Assembly (NCBI GenBank): GCA_011800155.1
Contig: CM022370.1
Location: 992,001 to 1,056,000 of the forward strand
Origin: Flammulina velutipes
Lineage: Eukaryota; Basidiomycota; Agaricomycetes; Agaricales; Physalacriaceae
Direction of reading: 5' to 3'
DNA length: 64,000 nucleotides
In this document: piece after piece, positions 12,795 through 25,453 of the stretch
How positions within the stretch are numbered: position 1 is the first letter of the stretch
Layout: each line of letters opens with the position of its first letter
The notes under the pieces: model-generated
Databases searched by the model: none
What the model saw: only the letters and a program-made list of their open reading frames with translations
Told to the model about the DNA's origin: nothing
Program-made: the position numbers and the translations under genes

Positions 12795-13125
12795 GGTAGT
12801 AGGACGACAATGCCCGAGATCTTTACCTTTTGTACTGGTTTAAGCGGCGGAATAAGCGCCAGCCAAGTCCCCGATTATCCCGCAGTGGGAGATTTGTATC
12901 GGTGTTCCAGGAAGGCTACAGCATCTTGTACCAGAGTAAACAGTCAGTTTGAATTAATTTTCATACGCGCGCCGTGACAGCAGCTGTTGAGTTTAGCATT
13001 TATGCTGAGTTGATCTTAGATCCCGAGCGGCAATGACACGTGGCTTGCCGGCAAAATTCCACAACGTTCGGGAATGATCCACTCATCATCGACCTTGTAT
13101 TTAAACCGTGATGCAATAAGACTCT
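12795..13125. other. Intergenic between the divergent ABC transporter and HSP78
   Basis: This is a shared upstream region of 331 bp. It holds the heat-shock element described separately and otherwise no recognisable gene. Confidence 0.6.
13056..13075. promoter_or_regulatory. Gap-type heat-shock element upstream of HSP78
   Basis: TTC (13057-13059), seven bases, TTC (13067-13069), two bases, GAA (13072-13074). Read on the other strand this is TTCnnGAA-n7-GAA, exactly the gap-type spacing accepted by fungal HSF1. It lies about 50 bp before the HSP78 ATG, which fits a stress-induced chaperone. Confidence 0.5.
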
Positions 13126-16100
13126 ATGGCCGCTATGCTTTCAACAAAACTCCCGCGACTTACGACGCCTTCAAGAGCAAATTCTCTTCTTCAACGAAGG
13201 GCTTACTACTTGGTTCCCAATCCCCGCCGTCTGCGGGTTCCTTCATCCTTCCTCAATGCACGACCATCTGGGCTAGTATCAATACGCCATTATGCCCAAC
13301 CACCCAGCGGTGGCGGCGGCGGATTCCCAGGATTTAGCATGGGCGGCGCGCCAAAAAAGGGTGAGGCATTGAAGGAATATGTGCGTCTCGAGCATTCCAC
13401 TATTTGCACTACTTACTCCCCACATTGCAGAGCGTCGACCTCACAGAAATGGCAAAAAACGGCAAATTGGACCCTGTCATTGGCCGAGATGAGGAAATTC
13501 GGAGGACTATTCAAAGTACGCCAATAAGACTTCATGTTCGACTGGTTCCAAAATGACTCTTGCCAGTACTTTCTCGGCGCACAAAATCCAATCCAGTGGT
13601 ACGTGACACACCCTCAGAAACTACGTCTCCCCTCACTTTAGTCGTAGTTAATAGGCCCTCCTGGTGTTGGAAAAACGGCCATTCTGGAAGGCCTTGCAAG
13701 CCGCATCGTCGCAAAAGAGGTTCCTGAAGTGAGTTGTTCCGTATATTGATGCTCAATTCACCAACGATTTTCCAGTCCTTACAAAATAAGCGCGTGCTGT
13801 CAATCGACCTCTCTGCCATCATGGCTGGCTCAGGAATCCGTGGTCAATTCGAGGAAAAGTTCAAAGCTCTTATAAGGGACATTGAAGATGAGGCAAGAAA
13901 CGTTATTTGTTTCATAGATGAAGTCCGTGAGTGATCCTTTCCTATTTTCGACGGTATGTATATTGGAACAGTTGACTGACTATCTTAATTTAGATACCCT
14001 TTTCAATTTGGGCAAAGCTGAAGGAAGTATCGACGCCGGGCAGATGATCAAGCCCGCTTTGGCGCGAGGTTTACAGCTCGTCGGTGCCACCACTAGGGAC
14101 GAGTACCGGAAGACCATTGGCAAGGACGCTGCGCTCGAGAGGCGTTTCCAGCCGGTTCAGATAGACGAGCCGTCCGTCGAGGCCACTGTATCCATTCTCC
14201 GCGGCCTGAAGAGTCGGTATGAGGTTCATCACGGAGTCGAAATTTCAGATGCAGCTCTAGTCACAGGTGAGTTTGAATCGTCATTATGGATTGTTCATTG
14301 ACTTATGGGACAGCCGCTCTGTATTCTGCACGTTACATCGCTGATCGCTTTCTCCCTGACAAGGCAATCGACCTCGTTGACGAGGCCGCCTCGGCATTGC
14401 GCCTTGCTCAAGAATCAAAGCCAGACGAGCTAGAGCAGTTGGATCGCGAAATTGTAACGCTCCAAATCGAGTTGGAGAGTCTGAAGAAGGAGTCCGACGT
14501 ATTCAGCGTCGAGCGTCGTCAGAATGTTGAGTCCGAACTTGCTGCTAAGAAAGAGAAGGCTGCTCGCCTAAACACTATATGGCAAGAGGGTATATCTCCT
14601 TATTCATCTTTCTTCATATTGATCTGATCGAGCATACAGAGCGCACACGGTTGGACAAAATCAAGGCTTTGAAAGAGCGCCTGGAGGATGCAAAACATCA
14701 GCTAGAAGTTGCTCAGCGGCAAGGACATTTCGAGCTAGCCAGCCGACTGCGATTTTCTACGATTCCCGAGCTTGAGAAGCAACTGCCGGAAGAGCAGAGT
14801 GAGACCCCAGAGGACGAGGAATCACCGACTATGATGATGCTTCATGATCGGGTCACCTCTAACGACATCTCGAGAGTCGTAGCGAAAGCTACCGGTATAC
14901 CAGTTCAAAACCTACTCAAAGGGGAAAGGGACAAACTGATTCATGTAAGTGCATTTTTAAATGTAGACATGTATAGTGTTCTCATCGACATATTTTCAAG
15001 ATGGATGACGATCTACGTAATCGAGTTGTTGGTCAAGACCACGTCGTGCAAGCAGTCTCTGAGGCAGTGCGCATCTCTCGCGCTGGCCTCCAGGCACCAA
15101 ATCGGCCTATCGCTTCGTTCTTATTCCTCGGTCCCACTGGTGTAGGAAAGGTGGGCTTGTCATTATCGATTTTTTGAGTACAGGCTAATGGTTGTGTTCA
15201 TCAGACTGAACTTTGTAAAGCGCTCGCCGCCTTCCTTTTCAACGATGAACAACGAGGACTGTACGTATTTCTTCCTCCTCAGATATTGTCCACGCTAATT
15301 TGACCCAGGATTAACATTAACATGTCTGAGTACCACGATAGACATACTATTTCGCGATTAATTGGCGCAGCGCCTGGATACGTTGGATTTGAGGAAGGTG
15401 GTCAACTCACTGAAGCAGTTCGACGCAAACCATACGGTGAGTCCAAACAACTGTTTCTTCCTTTCCTGACTCAATATGTTCTAGCTGTCATACTACTTGA
15501 CGAGTTAGAGAAAGCTCACAAGGTAAAGTTTACTTCTGCCTCAACCTTTTCAATCGTGTCTCATACTTTCTAGGATGTCGCCTTGATCTTACTGCAGATT
15601 TTGGATGAAGGTAGTATCACTGACAGCCAAGGGCGTAAAGTGGATTTCAAGGTAAGTATACATACATACAAGTTGACAACCTGCCATATTAAATCTATTA
15701 TCACAGAACACCATCATATGTCTGACGAGCAATCTTGGTAAGTCGAATACTTCTAACTTGCGGAACAGGATTGACAGGCATTTTCAGGCAGCGATATCTT
15801 GGCTCACCCAACGGCTTGTGACGAGGATGGTGTTGTTACACAGGAAGCTCGTGACGAAGTCCTCGAACAAACTTCATCGTATTTCCCACCAGAGCTTCTG
15901 AATAGGTTGGATAGTATGTTGGTCTTCAACAAACTTTCGCGGGCGTCGATTTTGCAAGTGGTCTCTCTGCGACTCAATGACGTCGCTGAACGACTGAAAT
16001 CACGGAGGATCTCACTCGACGTCGACGATGGTGCTAAAGAGTGGCTTGCTAAACAAGGCTACTCCCAAGTCTATGGAGCGCGCGCGATAGCTCGTGTAGT

Positions 16101-16329
16101 CAGATCTGACGTACTTTTCCCGCTCGCTCAGAAACTTCTCAAGGGTACTATTAGGTTGGGCTTTCCATCGTATCACCGGAATCATTTTCAGCTTACTCTT
16201 TGCTCTAGGGATGGGGATACTGTTGTCATCCGTGCCAACCAGAATGGAGGTCCTCTTGAAATCAAGGATAATCACCCCGTTGACGTTAAGGTTGCTTCCA
16301 CACAGGAACAACCAGTGGACATTTTATAA
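13126..16329 (+). CDS. HSP78: Mitochondrial Hsp100/ClpB disaggregase HSP78
   Basis: HSP78 is a hexameric AAA+ chaperone that resolves aggregates in the mitochondrial matrix with Hsp70. The N-terminus is an Arg/Ser-rich presequence ([20 protein letters not shown]) followed by a Gly-rich linker; there is no ClpB N-domain, as expected for Hsp78. NBD1 has [13 protein letters not shown], Walker A GPPGVGKT, Walker [12 protein letters not shown] and Arg-finger ALERRF. A coiled-coil M-domain follows ([19 protein letters not shown]). NBD2 has [10 protein letters not shown], pore loop GYVGFEEGG, Walker [12 protein letters not shown], sensor region LTSNLGSD and [12 protein letters not shown]. About ten introns are present. 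The NBD1 pore loop reads [11 protein letters not shown], lacking the usual KYRG tyrosine. The stop at 16327-16329 faces the convergent aldolase gene. Confidence 0.92.
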
Positions 16330-16434
16330 ATCAAGGTCACCGATATTAGAGCATCTACTTCATAGTCTCCACTCATTCATATGTATTTCTATAACATTCA
16401 ACACATTCTAGTAACCTTAAATCTATGTAATATT

Positions 16435-17464
16435 CTAAACTACAGGCTTCCCGTTTCCATTCAACGCCTTGCTATCATTGTATGCTTTAACAGCAGCTTT
16501 CCCTTTTGCCATCAGTTCATTGGTCCCAAACGCCAATAGATAGATATCGGCTGCGTTCACTAAAAGGTGATAGCCACTCTCCACCCTGCCCGGAATTTCG
16601 TCGTTGCTCTGAATGAACGATAGCAGCGGTTTGCCATACTTCTTGGCAATAGCCTCGACGCGCTTGATGGCGGCGTCGGCAGCAGCCTCGTCCCCGCCCA
16701 TGTCGAGTGTCAGGTCCATACGGCCTATCACTAGATAGGTAACGAAGTGAGCAACGGTATGCTGAAAGAGAATGAGGCGCATACTGATAGCATCTACACC
16801 GTCTATCTTCGCCATCTCCTCAGCATTCTCTACGCCCTTCAAGCTCTCGATTTGGGGAATGACCGCGACATGCTCGTTCGCCACCTGGAACCAAGTCTTT
16901 CCTTCAGGCGCATCTGTCTGGCCGTCAATAGGTAGCACTATAAAATCAACGGGTGAGACAGCGTAATGAAACTTTTGAAACTAGACAAACATGCGAAGGG
17001 TGGGAAAGACCTTTTCCCGTGAGGAGGAAAGCGTGCTGCATTGATGGACTCTTGCACTTGCTCTGGCGTCTCAGTATGTGGGATAACAACACCTCCCGCC
17101 CCAGCGTCTATGGCCCATGCAATCCACTCGTGACTATGGGTAGGTACACGAACGATTGGAATGATACGTCCCTGCGAGTGGAAACGGATATTGGAGATCT
17201 ATAATCATTTTCATCATCAATATCATGTCGCAGATCTAAGTTCGATAAACGTACCATTTCAGAGAAGAGAGTAGGTGAATAAGGTGTGTGCTCCGCGTCG
17301 AGACATATCCAGTCAGAGTCGGTCGCAGCTATAACCCTGGCTACATCTGGAGAGGGTAGCCCAATTAGAGTCCCAAAGAGCACTGTGTTGTCCTTAACAG
17401 CATCACGAATTGCTTGTCGGAGGTTGGGAGATTGGCGAATATGGACGGCGTTGTATCGTTGCAT
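16435..17464 (-). CDS. HpcH/HpaI-type aldolase (class II, citrate-lyase-like)
   Basis: This family cleaves or forms C-C bonds in 2-keto-3-deoxy acids using a divalent metal. Seen in order: LFGTLIGLPSPDVARVIA, WICLDAEHTPYSP (the strand bearing family acidic residues), IIPIVRVPTHSHEWIAWAIDAGAGGVVIPH after splicing, VIPQIESLKGVENAEEM, then an intron at about 16780-16730 giving DAIMIGRMDLTLDMGG. The start is ATG at 17464 (MQRYNAVHIRQ); the longer open frame upstream begins only with GTG. Substrate cannot be assigned; related fungal proteins are annotated as 2,4-dihydroxyhept-2-ene-1,7-dioate aldolases. Confidence 0.85.
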
Positions 17465-17929
17465 GGTTGGGATGAAGAGCAGAGGACTGGTAAAGATATT
17501 AGTTGTATATTGACCGTCTTTTGTAGGTGATACAATGCCATAGTCCACGCAAGTTTATGTCAGCTAGAGCGCCCATCTAAAACAGTCGGTCTGTAATGTG
17601 AAATCATTCTCTACACTGCCGACGAGCCTCGGGCGGTATGGAGAAGATGTTGCTAAGCAATGTTCAAGGGTCGGTCAGGGTTATACGCGTCGCAAAGCCG
17701 TGGCCGGGGCGGTGTGTGAGTCGAAGGGCCTTCCCCGGTGATATCTCTTGATGGCGCGTACTAGCGGCGAGCGCATACTAAAGACTCTTGTTAAAGAAAC
17801 GAGTCTCGGCAATTGTATCGTGACATGCATTGAATTAATGGCAATTTAAAAATACAGAGTCGTATCTTACTTCGTGTACAGCGAACGGCGTTCAGTAGAG
17901 GTAGACGAACTAGCATGAATCATGAGCAT
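17465..17929. other. Intergenic, no gene seen
   Basis: The gap lies between the aldolase start and the MFS stop, both on the minus strand. It contains a GC-rich patch with one CreA-like CCGGGG at 17704-17709, too short to rely on. Confidence 0.5.
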
Positions 17930-20299
17930 TCAGAATTCTCCGAACTGGACCGCATGACATACCTCGTCGTTCTGGGAATCGGTCAAGTCAAGGAAAGCGT
18001 TATCACCCAACTGGGCACCACTTGTGCTAGCTTCGGCGTTGTTGTCTGTAACCTTCTCCACAGCCTTCTCGTACTTGCTAGACATAGAAAGATCACGTAT
18101 GTTGGCAGGTTTACCATTCTTGACACGTTCGATGGCCTTTCTCTTGTTCAAGAAGGCGAAGTTCAAGACTTGTAAACTGTGAAGATCGTGTCAGAAAGTG
18201 TGGTACAGTTTGAAAAAGAGATTCTCTGACATGGTGCATGCGAATAGGGCGATGAAAATAATTAAAGTCGACTTGAGGCCACTGTGGTAAAGCGGTGCAT
18301 CCTGATCTTTGAACAAATATGGTCCAAGAATATTACCGGCGGCAGCAGCAGCATTGAATCTGCAAACGTGAGTCAAGCACGCTCCCAAATAGCTCAGCGA
18401 AAGTCGGCATACCCTGATATCGTAATACTGCGCTTTGTCGAGCCAGCAGTATTGGCAGAGATCCATGATATGATAAGAGGGTTGATGCCGAAGAGGAAGG
18501 CCAGTAAGTAGTACCCGAAAAGAAGAAGGCCCTGCTTATCCCGTGGTAAAGCTATCAGAAAGTTAACAAAGAGCCAAATTCTGCAGAAGAGACTACGAAC
18601 TCCACAGAAGTGCAAGACCAACAATAACGGGGAGCGTGTAAATGCAGATGATAATCGACTTGCTACGGAATCGGTAGCTGGCGTAGGAAGCGGACAGTAC
18701 AATGACAATCTGAAGTGCACCGAAAGGCATGTTGAGGAGCGAAGTCCTATACTTGTCAAACCCGAGGCCTTGTAGTACGAGTGGCCCGAAGACTGTCGTG
18801 ACAGAGGCGCCGACACTAAAGGCTCGTCAGAACATGCCAAAATGGCTAACAAAGACTGTACTTGAGTAGAAGAGTCATCCCGAAGAAGAGGAAGGTCTGT
18901 AATTCAAGCGCCGCTTCTTTCACTTGCACCCATTTGAACTTTGCGTTCGTTGCTGATGCTCCTGTATTGTTTGCTCGTAGACGTTCTGCGCCTTTGTGCC
19001 TGTCCTCCGGGCTGAGGAATCGAGCATCGGCGACATTGTTGTCTAGTCGCCAATAGATAACAGGGCCGGTCACGACTGTGAGCTATGAAATCAAAACAGT
19101 TAGATTTCGACCTGTAAAGATAGAAAAGACAAGCACCAGTCCACAGAACAGGAAGAGCATCTGGTAATGATCCAATGCCGGGTTCTTAACATGTCCGAAG
19201 CCGTATGCGAAGACGGAAGCCATGATCGTTCCAAGGCCATTCGTTCCATACCACAGAGCAACTCGAATAGGCTGTTCTGCTCGACGATACCTAGTTCGTC
19301 GTAAATACACGGCTGAGGAGCAATATAGCATAGAGAGTAGCGTACCAAACTGAGGTGAGGACCGAAAACAATGGGAGACATGCGGCTTCGAAAAGACCGA
19401 GGAGGAATCGACATGCAGCCAGACCAGGGAAACTGCGGGAGGCAGCAAATCCACAGCACGAACTTGACAATAATGTGTTAATAAGCGACTTGGATGTATC
19501 GGTGTTGCACACACATTCCCCAACAAGTCACAATAACCTAGCAATCAGACAGATAAACATGTGGACTATTCGAAATGCGATGCGAAAAAACGTACCGGCA
19601 TGAGATGACGGGGCTTCACTCTGACCAGAAGATAGCTCGAAAAGGGCATCCATACGAGCTGGGCAATCGCGTTCATTGATCCTAACAATCCCAATAAGTC
19701 TAAGCACTCATTGAAGTTAGAAAACGATTACCGAGGGTTGAATACTGGTCTATAAAATTGCTAAATGAGCTCGAGAAATGACGAAGAATAAGTTTGTGAC
19801 GCACTGCCAACAAGATGTGTAGCTTCCTTGAGACCGAAAGTAGCAGCATAACCAAGGACTGTCTTGTCGAGACTGTCATCGAATAAGTACGCGCCATTCG
19901 AAGATTAATAGTCACGTACATCTGCAACCAATACGTCTAAAGCACAAAATGAGTTGGTCTCATCATGAACTGAGTGAGAAGCGTACCCATGCTAAGATCT
20001 AAAAGAAAATGTCAGCCAAGGCGCACCACAATAGCGGCGCAACGAACATACCGGCAATATGTAGAGATCCGTCTTCCTCAAAATCCTCCTGTTATCTTCT
20101 TCACTAACGTCAGCACGTTCATCTCCGAACTTTTGGAACGCTTCGTCTGCCTCTTCGCTAGGTAGTGTGAACCTCGAAGTGATAATATAAGAAACATCAA
20201 GACATACATTGGCACTGGGATGTGAGTCAAGTGTTCATTGTGTTGAGGCGAATCTGTCTGCTTCTCCTGTTGCTGAATCTCTTGCTTGTTATCAGACAT
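17930..20299 (-). CDS. Major facilitator transporter, Dal5-like anion:cation symporter family
   Basis: A plasma-membrane permease with about twelve predicted helices, related to allantoate, nicotinate and other organic-anion importers. The hydrophilic N-terminus (MSDNKQEIQQQEKQTDSP) leads to RRILRKTDLYILP. Splicing through exons of 12 nt (19987-19998) and 17 nt (19920-19936) then gives ILAWTYWLQI and LDKTVLGYAATFGLKEATHLVGS, the diagnostic TM1-TM2 region. Later: LVWMPFSSYLLVRVKPRHLMP, AEQPIRVALWYGTNGLGTIMAS, and the loop DNNVADARFLSPEDRHKG, typical of the Dal5 group. The tail ends NFAFLNKRKAIERV and an acidic segment. More than ten introns are needed. Substrate is not inferable. Confidence 0.85.
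19987..19998 (-). other. 12-nt micro-exon in the MFS gene
   Basis: The exon encodes ILAW and is flanked by TTTTAG on one side and GTACGC on the other. A 50-nt intron (19937-19986) leads to a 17-nt exon (19920-19936). Omitting either breaks or shortens the conserved TM1. Confidence 0.7.
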
Positions 20300-20612
20300 G
20301 ATGAGGGGAAGTAACGAAGAAAATCCCAAATGAGGAGAACATTGGCAGGAGGCTTTTATAGTTGACGCGTCAACCGTTGCGGGTGGGGCATGTGGGGTAA
20401 ATTTCAAACAGGCTATGGAAGGATGTTGAGTTGTACCTTCGGCTATAGATGGCAGTGATGGCTTAGAATATCATTATTGGTTACATATTTATTTATTTAT
20501 TTCCGCCACCGAACTCATTGAACGATGAGCGCTAAGCACTAGGAGGACGAACTGCAGCCACAGACCTAGGAGATTTTCAATTTTCAATCACATTCTGCGA
20601 TAACGTCGACGA
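20300..20612. other. Intergenic, MFS promoter region
   Basis: The region contains a TTTA-repeat tract (about 20487-20502) and no gene-like frame. Both neighbours are on the minus strand. Confidence 0.5.
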
Positions 20613-22820
20613 TTATGCAAGAAAATGATACAGCGAACGGAATAGTGATTTGTTAGGTGCACTCCCTTCATCTCCTTCTTCCTCCGTATACTCGTCAACG
20701 GTAAGGTCGACCGTATCGACATCGACTACATCATGGAACCATGACGAAGAATGACGTCCAAGAGGCGGCACTAACAGAGGCGTAGACTCTGTCAATGAAT
20801 CTCCCCGTGGTTTGCCCCCTCTCTTTGAAATCAACCAGGCAGAATACATGAGAAATATCCCCGGAATTTCGAGGTAGAATGAGATGAAGTCAAGGAATGA
20901 AAATCGCGGGATGATTGAGGACCATCCTTGTACTACAAACGAAAATATTAGACAATGAAAGGGGGAGAAATGTGGGTGGACATACTCAGTATCAGAGAGC
21001 TGACAGTGACAATCTGACAATAAATCTCAGTCATAGGAGGTAAGCCGAACGAGACACCCACCACAAACGGTGGCCCCCATGGCCACGTCCAGGAGGGGCG
21101 GAACTTCATGTCGCTCAATAGCCGACCTTGCCGCACCCACGCCTTTCTAAAACGCCAGCTAGCGATTCCAATGGAAAGCCAAGCAATCTAGAAAAAATCA
21201 ACTATCTGTCTAGAATGAGAAAATTGATGGAGACTCACTTGATTAGAAACACCGACTATATTTTGCAGCCAGCCCCAGAGCGCGCCACTCCCAATGTAGC
21301 TACTAGCAAAGCATAGGACACTGACACTGCTGGTCAGTGCTAATGCAGGAAGAGGCACACCACGGGGGCTAATCCAAGAGAAGACCTTTGGAGCTTGTGG
21401 CGGCTCAGTCACGGAGAGACCTATTTAGACATAGATTAGATGTCATATTGAAGGGCTCGGTATGTCATACCATACAAGACGCGGGTGCCTGCAAAAAGCG
21501 CATGGTTTCCCGCTGAGAGGACCGAAGTCAGTATGACTGTGTTCATGAAAGAAGCAGCTGTCGCTGCAAAGAGAATGTCGTCAATGCATGTAGTAAATGA
21601 CATATCGAAGATAGACAAACTTGATCCTGCATACTGGAAGACTATGGTGAATGGAGAGGTGGTCGTGCTTCTGTTAGAGAGGTTCGGGTAGTCCCAAGGG
21701 ACTATTCCATTCGTAAACATGAGTGTCTTAGACTGCAGAACCTCTCACCATTTAGACCGATGAGGCCAATACTCAGAATGTAGAAGAGAAGAATTCTTCC
21801 TAGGATGAGTGCCGAATTGTATACAATTGAGCCAACGCACCTCCAGAAGACGAATTTGACCACTTGAGGCATATTCCGAGAAGGGTTCTTAGTTTCGCCA
21901 GCAGCAATGCCAAGACTTTCGGTGCCACCATCTATTTAGTATTGAGTTATGTGAGCTGTATACCTCAAAGCATGGCTTACATGCAAAGCTCGCCGTCACG
22001 AAGACCCTCGCGAATCCACCGAAGCCTCCAACGAAAGGAGCTCCATCTATCTTCCAATTGCTGAAACCAATAACACGGTGCTCTTGATTGACGCCAGCAT
22101 TTACAAGAACACCCAAGACGATGAAAATGACCACGGTGACAACTTTCAAGGAGGAAAGCCAGTACTCTGATCGTGACGTGTTCATTGCATGGCATGAGGA
22201 TTAGACTAGAAAGCGCACCTAATTCACCGTACGCCCGTACATGACTGGCGTTGACAACCACTAAGAAGATCCAGAAGACCAAGCTAATAACCCATGGGTT
22301 CCATACTGTCCAGTATTGTAGAACAAGTTGAGCCGCGGTTAGATCAGAGGCTACGGATACGGCATCGTTGAACCAATAGTTCCAGGATAGAGCAAATCCG
22401 TAGGCAGGTGAGAAGAAGCGCGTCGTATATGCATTGAAGGATCCAGCAACGGGATATTGGGTCGCCATTTCGCCAAGGAGGAGGAGGGTAATGTAGACAA
22501 TGAAGCCCACTAGCCCGTAGCATATTAGAATACTTGCTGGCCCACCTTGAGCAAGAGAACGACCAGTGCCTGTGGCGCTTTAGCCAAAGAGCGGCTGGAA
22601 ACATGGGTGACATACCGAGGAATAGGCCAGTTCCAATAGTGCCAGCAATCGCTATCATCTGTACCTGCCTGGCTGACAGTTCCCTCCGTAAGCGCTCATT
22701 AGGTTGCGATAAATCTGAACCGCCGGTCATCGTCGTAACAAGAAGACTCGGAAGCAGAGGAGGCGCCCATTGCTGACAATGAGGGCAAGGACGAACAATA
22801 TGACGTGATTGCATGTCCAT
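20613..22820 (-). CDS. Amino-acid permease, fungal APC/YAT family
   Basis: A proton-coupled amino-acid importer with about twelve TM helices. Motifs in order: RQVQMIAIAGTIGTGLFLG (TM1, the family hallmark), TGRSLAQGGPASILICY, LLLGEMATQYPVAGSF, WNYWFNDAVSVASDL, FGGTESLGIAAGETKNP after splicing (TM6-7), VFWRCVGSIVYNSALI, and SAGNHALFAGTRVLYGM. The C-terminal tail is long, hydrophilic and acidic (VDVDTVDLTVDEYTEEEGDE), a plausible site for ubiquitin-dependent trafficking (inference). I take the ATG at 22820; a second Met 10 codons before SDLSQPNER is possible. About ten introns. It lies head-to-tail with the MFS permease. Confidence 0.88.
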
Positions 22821-22901
22821 ATGTGGACGCTTGTGGGCAGAAAGTTCGACACTTGTAAATATTAGAGTAGAATAAGTAGGCCTCTAGGCTTGGTCTATAT
22901 G

Positions 22902-24523
22902 TTATACATCGACATCGGAATCATGAAGATACGAATGCAAGGGCGCGGCCACAGGTAAATACTGTGGCGATTCCGATCCAGGTATCTCAATCCACGTTGG
23001 TTGTCTGGAAGTACCAGCTGCCTCCATTAGCCTCGCAATCTCCGTCCTCGTCAGGCGTCTCCTCATATCCTTCTCATTCCGGTTGGACGCAAAGTGAAAG
23101 CAGAATTGAGAGACGGGGTTTCTCGAATCGTCGAAGCTCACAAAACCTTTGAAACGAGCAGCTTCGCCGACTTTAGCTGTCTTGATCGCCTTGTGGAAAC
23201 GCTCGTAACGATCCGACAACGTGCGGCAGAATGGGAGGCTTCCTGGCACATATACGGTTTCGTCTAGAACCCAGCCCCACACCGTTAAAGGCGTACTTCG
23301 AAGGACCCGAGATTCGATGGGATCAGGGATATGTGGCAATGTAGACGAGGGTGGTTGAGATGCTGAAGGAGGGTTTGGAGGTGGTCGATGTGGTACAAAC
23401 CTATCGAAAGTATTAAGAACAAGACGATAGAATGCTTTGACTGACTCATCACGCCAAAATCGCAAAATCTCTTCGGGGTCCACCGACGGAGATATAGGTA
23501 GATCTCTATATATTTTCTTGTTTAGCAAAATGCGCATTGCAAAAAACGATATGTTTACCCTGGTTTCTGTTCTCCAAAATTCGACTCTTCGCCCAGTACG
23601 TCGCACTCCAAAAGACCTCCCGGCATTGCGAGACTGAGACGAGACGTTATTATATATATCTCATAACATCATATCTTGTGATAACTCACTGAGTGTCCAC
23701 AGAAGGTCCTGCGGCCGTAAAGGTTGGAATAACATCGCTATTGAGCATGGACAAGGTGGGTGTTGGGGCAACCTTCCGTTGTCTCAGCCTCAAAGGACGC
23801 ATGTCCGGTTCAAAATCATTAGTCGAAGGGTTTCCCATTGACCTGCACTCTGTTAGATCGACAAACAATTCTAACAATTGAAGGAAATCTATACCCGGGA
23901 AGCAATGCATTATTTGAAGTTGCCCTTGGGCTCGCTACTCCTGCTCTATAATAAGTGTTTTGTCAAAAACAGAGTCGTCAGTATACCGAAGTCAAGACGC
24001 ACTCCTGATTCTGTTCTTGGAGGGGCGGCGACACAGGTTCAACTCTCTCCGGAGGCGAGAGGAGTTTTGCGTTCCTAACCCGAATTGACTAGATGCCCAC
24101 AGTTACAATAAAGAAGACTTACTCTCGCATTTTCTGACGGCGGACGATGAATGCGCCGTTCCTATCTGGAACTCCGAGCCAGTGAACCTTGCCGGTGGGA
24201 TACAGAATTCGGTAAGTGAACGAGAAAAACTTGGTGCCAGGCTTCACTGGTGCGTTGACGGCGAAGGGAAGAATAACTTGATCATAATCCTGTTCAAGTT
24301 CCTCGCCGTCTTTGGGATCCTCGAAGTCGAACGCTTTCCACCCGTCCATTTCATTGATAGTTGGAATATCAGACCATATCTGCAGCTTTGCGCCATTGCG
24401 CTCATAATATCGATAGTCGCGAACGAGGAGAACAGCAGTGAACCGCAGACGAACGGAAACAGCGTCAGCGGTTACAGGTATACGCACAATCTCACCAAGC
24501 GCAGGGGTGAATGAGATGGTCAT
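22902..24523 (-). CDS. Conserved basidiomycete protein of unknown function
   Basis: I do not recognise a named family. The N-terminal 135 residues look like an all-beta domain (VRLRFTAVLLVRDYRYYERNG, then FFSFTYRILYPTGKVHWLG), reminiscent of a carbohydrate-binding or immunoglobulin-like sandwich. The splice model is consistent in phase: KMRE is joined to NAKLLSPPERVEP, then GVASPRATSNNALLPG, then SMGNPSTNDFEPDMRPLRLR, then PGGLLECDVLGEESNFGEQ, then the C-terminal exon (from 23606). The C-terminal half is Pro-rich with WGWVLDETVYVPGSLPF and ends at 22902. The first true ATG is 24523 (MTISFTPALGE); the upstream codon of the open frame is TTG. Confidence 0.65.
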
Positions 24524-25453
24524 GATAACCAAAGGCTTAGTGGAAGAAGGAAGAACGCCACGTAGTTGCCGTTGACATGCGTGCTGTCAGTTTGAAGGCT
24601 GCCGATGAAGATTACGGAGGAGGATACGAGGCATTGTCTTGGCATATCTTAGTAGTGTCATCTTTAACAGTGCGTTCCATTCCTACTTGAAGTTCGAGCA
24701 TGGTGGCGTGGAAGAGGAAGTGCTGACGTGATTCAGACCGAGGTAACCGGCTACTAAGCACCAATCTGCCGCTGGTGTGCAGGTATTAAATTTGAAGTGG
24801 TGAGGCTTACAAAATGAAGCTATCCGGCGACAATGTCAGCCAGGATATATTGCGCAGATTGAAAGTGTTGAATCTCAAGGCTGAAGGTGCGCCACATTAA
24901 GTTCTAGCGTTCACGTGTACGATCTTTCCCCACGATGACTCATATTATGAGGAATTCGTATACTTAGGGCAGACTAAGAACGCCACATTACATACTATCT
25001 CTGAATAGCGAACGGAGATCATTCGACGGACTACGTCTCGGTTGCAATCGCATACAATCACTGGGAACGTCTTGACATTTAACTGGAAGCCATCATACCA
25101 AAAACTGACTATCCCTTGATTCCGAGCATTGCGAATCGCTTCCGCGTAATGCATCCTGTCCGATCTCCTCCCTTCGCTGATGGACAATCATCCTGAAGCT
25201 GCCTATGCGAGGTAGTAGTCAACCTCCAAGTCTAACCATGCCCTCTTGTTATGGCAATCAGACCTATTTCATCGGAAATCTCGGGGCTCTTTGATATTTC
25301 CGTTCTATCATGGTGGTAGATCTTCGAGTTGGCTTTAAACCTGTCAATCTACCTGGGATAAGATGTTAGTAAGTCACTCCCGCGACGCGTTCTTAGGGCT
25401 CGATTGTACTTTATATGTCCACCGGCGCCATTCTATCGTTCCTATCGCTCGAG
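24524..25453. other. Long intergenic stretch, no convincing gene
   Basis: This is 930 bp between divergent transcription units. A frame encoding about 28 residues from an ATG near 24813, and an 80-codon minus-strand frame at 24945-25187, show no family features. I see no repeat or RNA gene. Confidence 0.5.

Noticed and set aside
17704..17709. CreA-like CCGGGG site upstream of the aldolase
   Set aside because: A single 6-bp match in GC-rich sequence is expected by chance.
24945..25187. 80-codon minus-strand frame
   Set aside because: No motif and no plausible splice partners.
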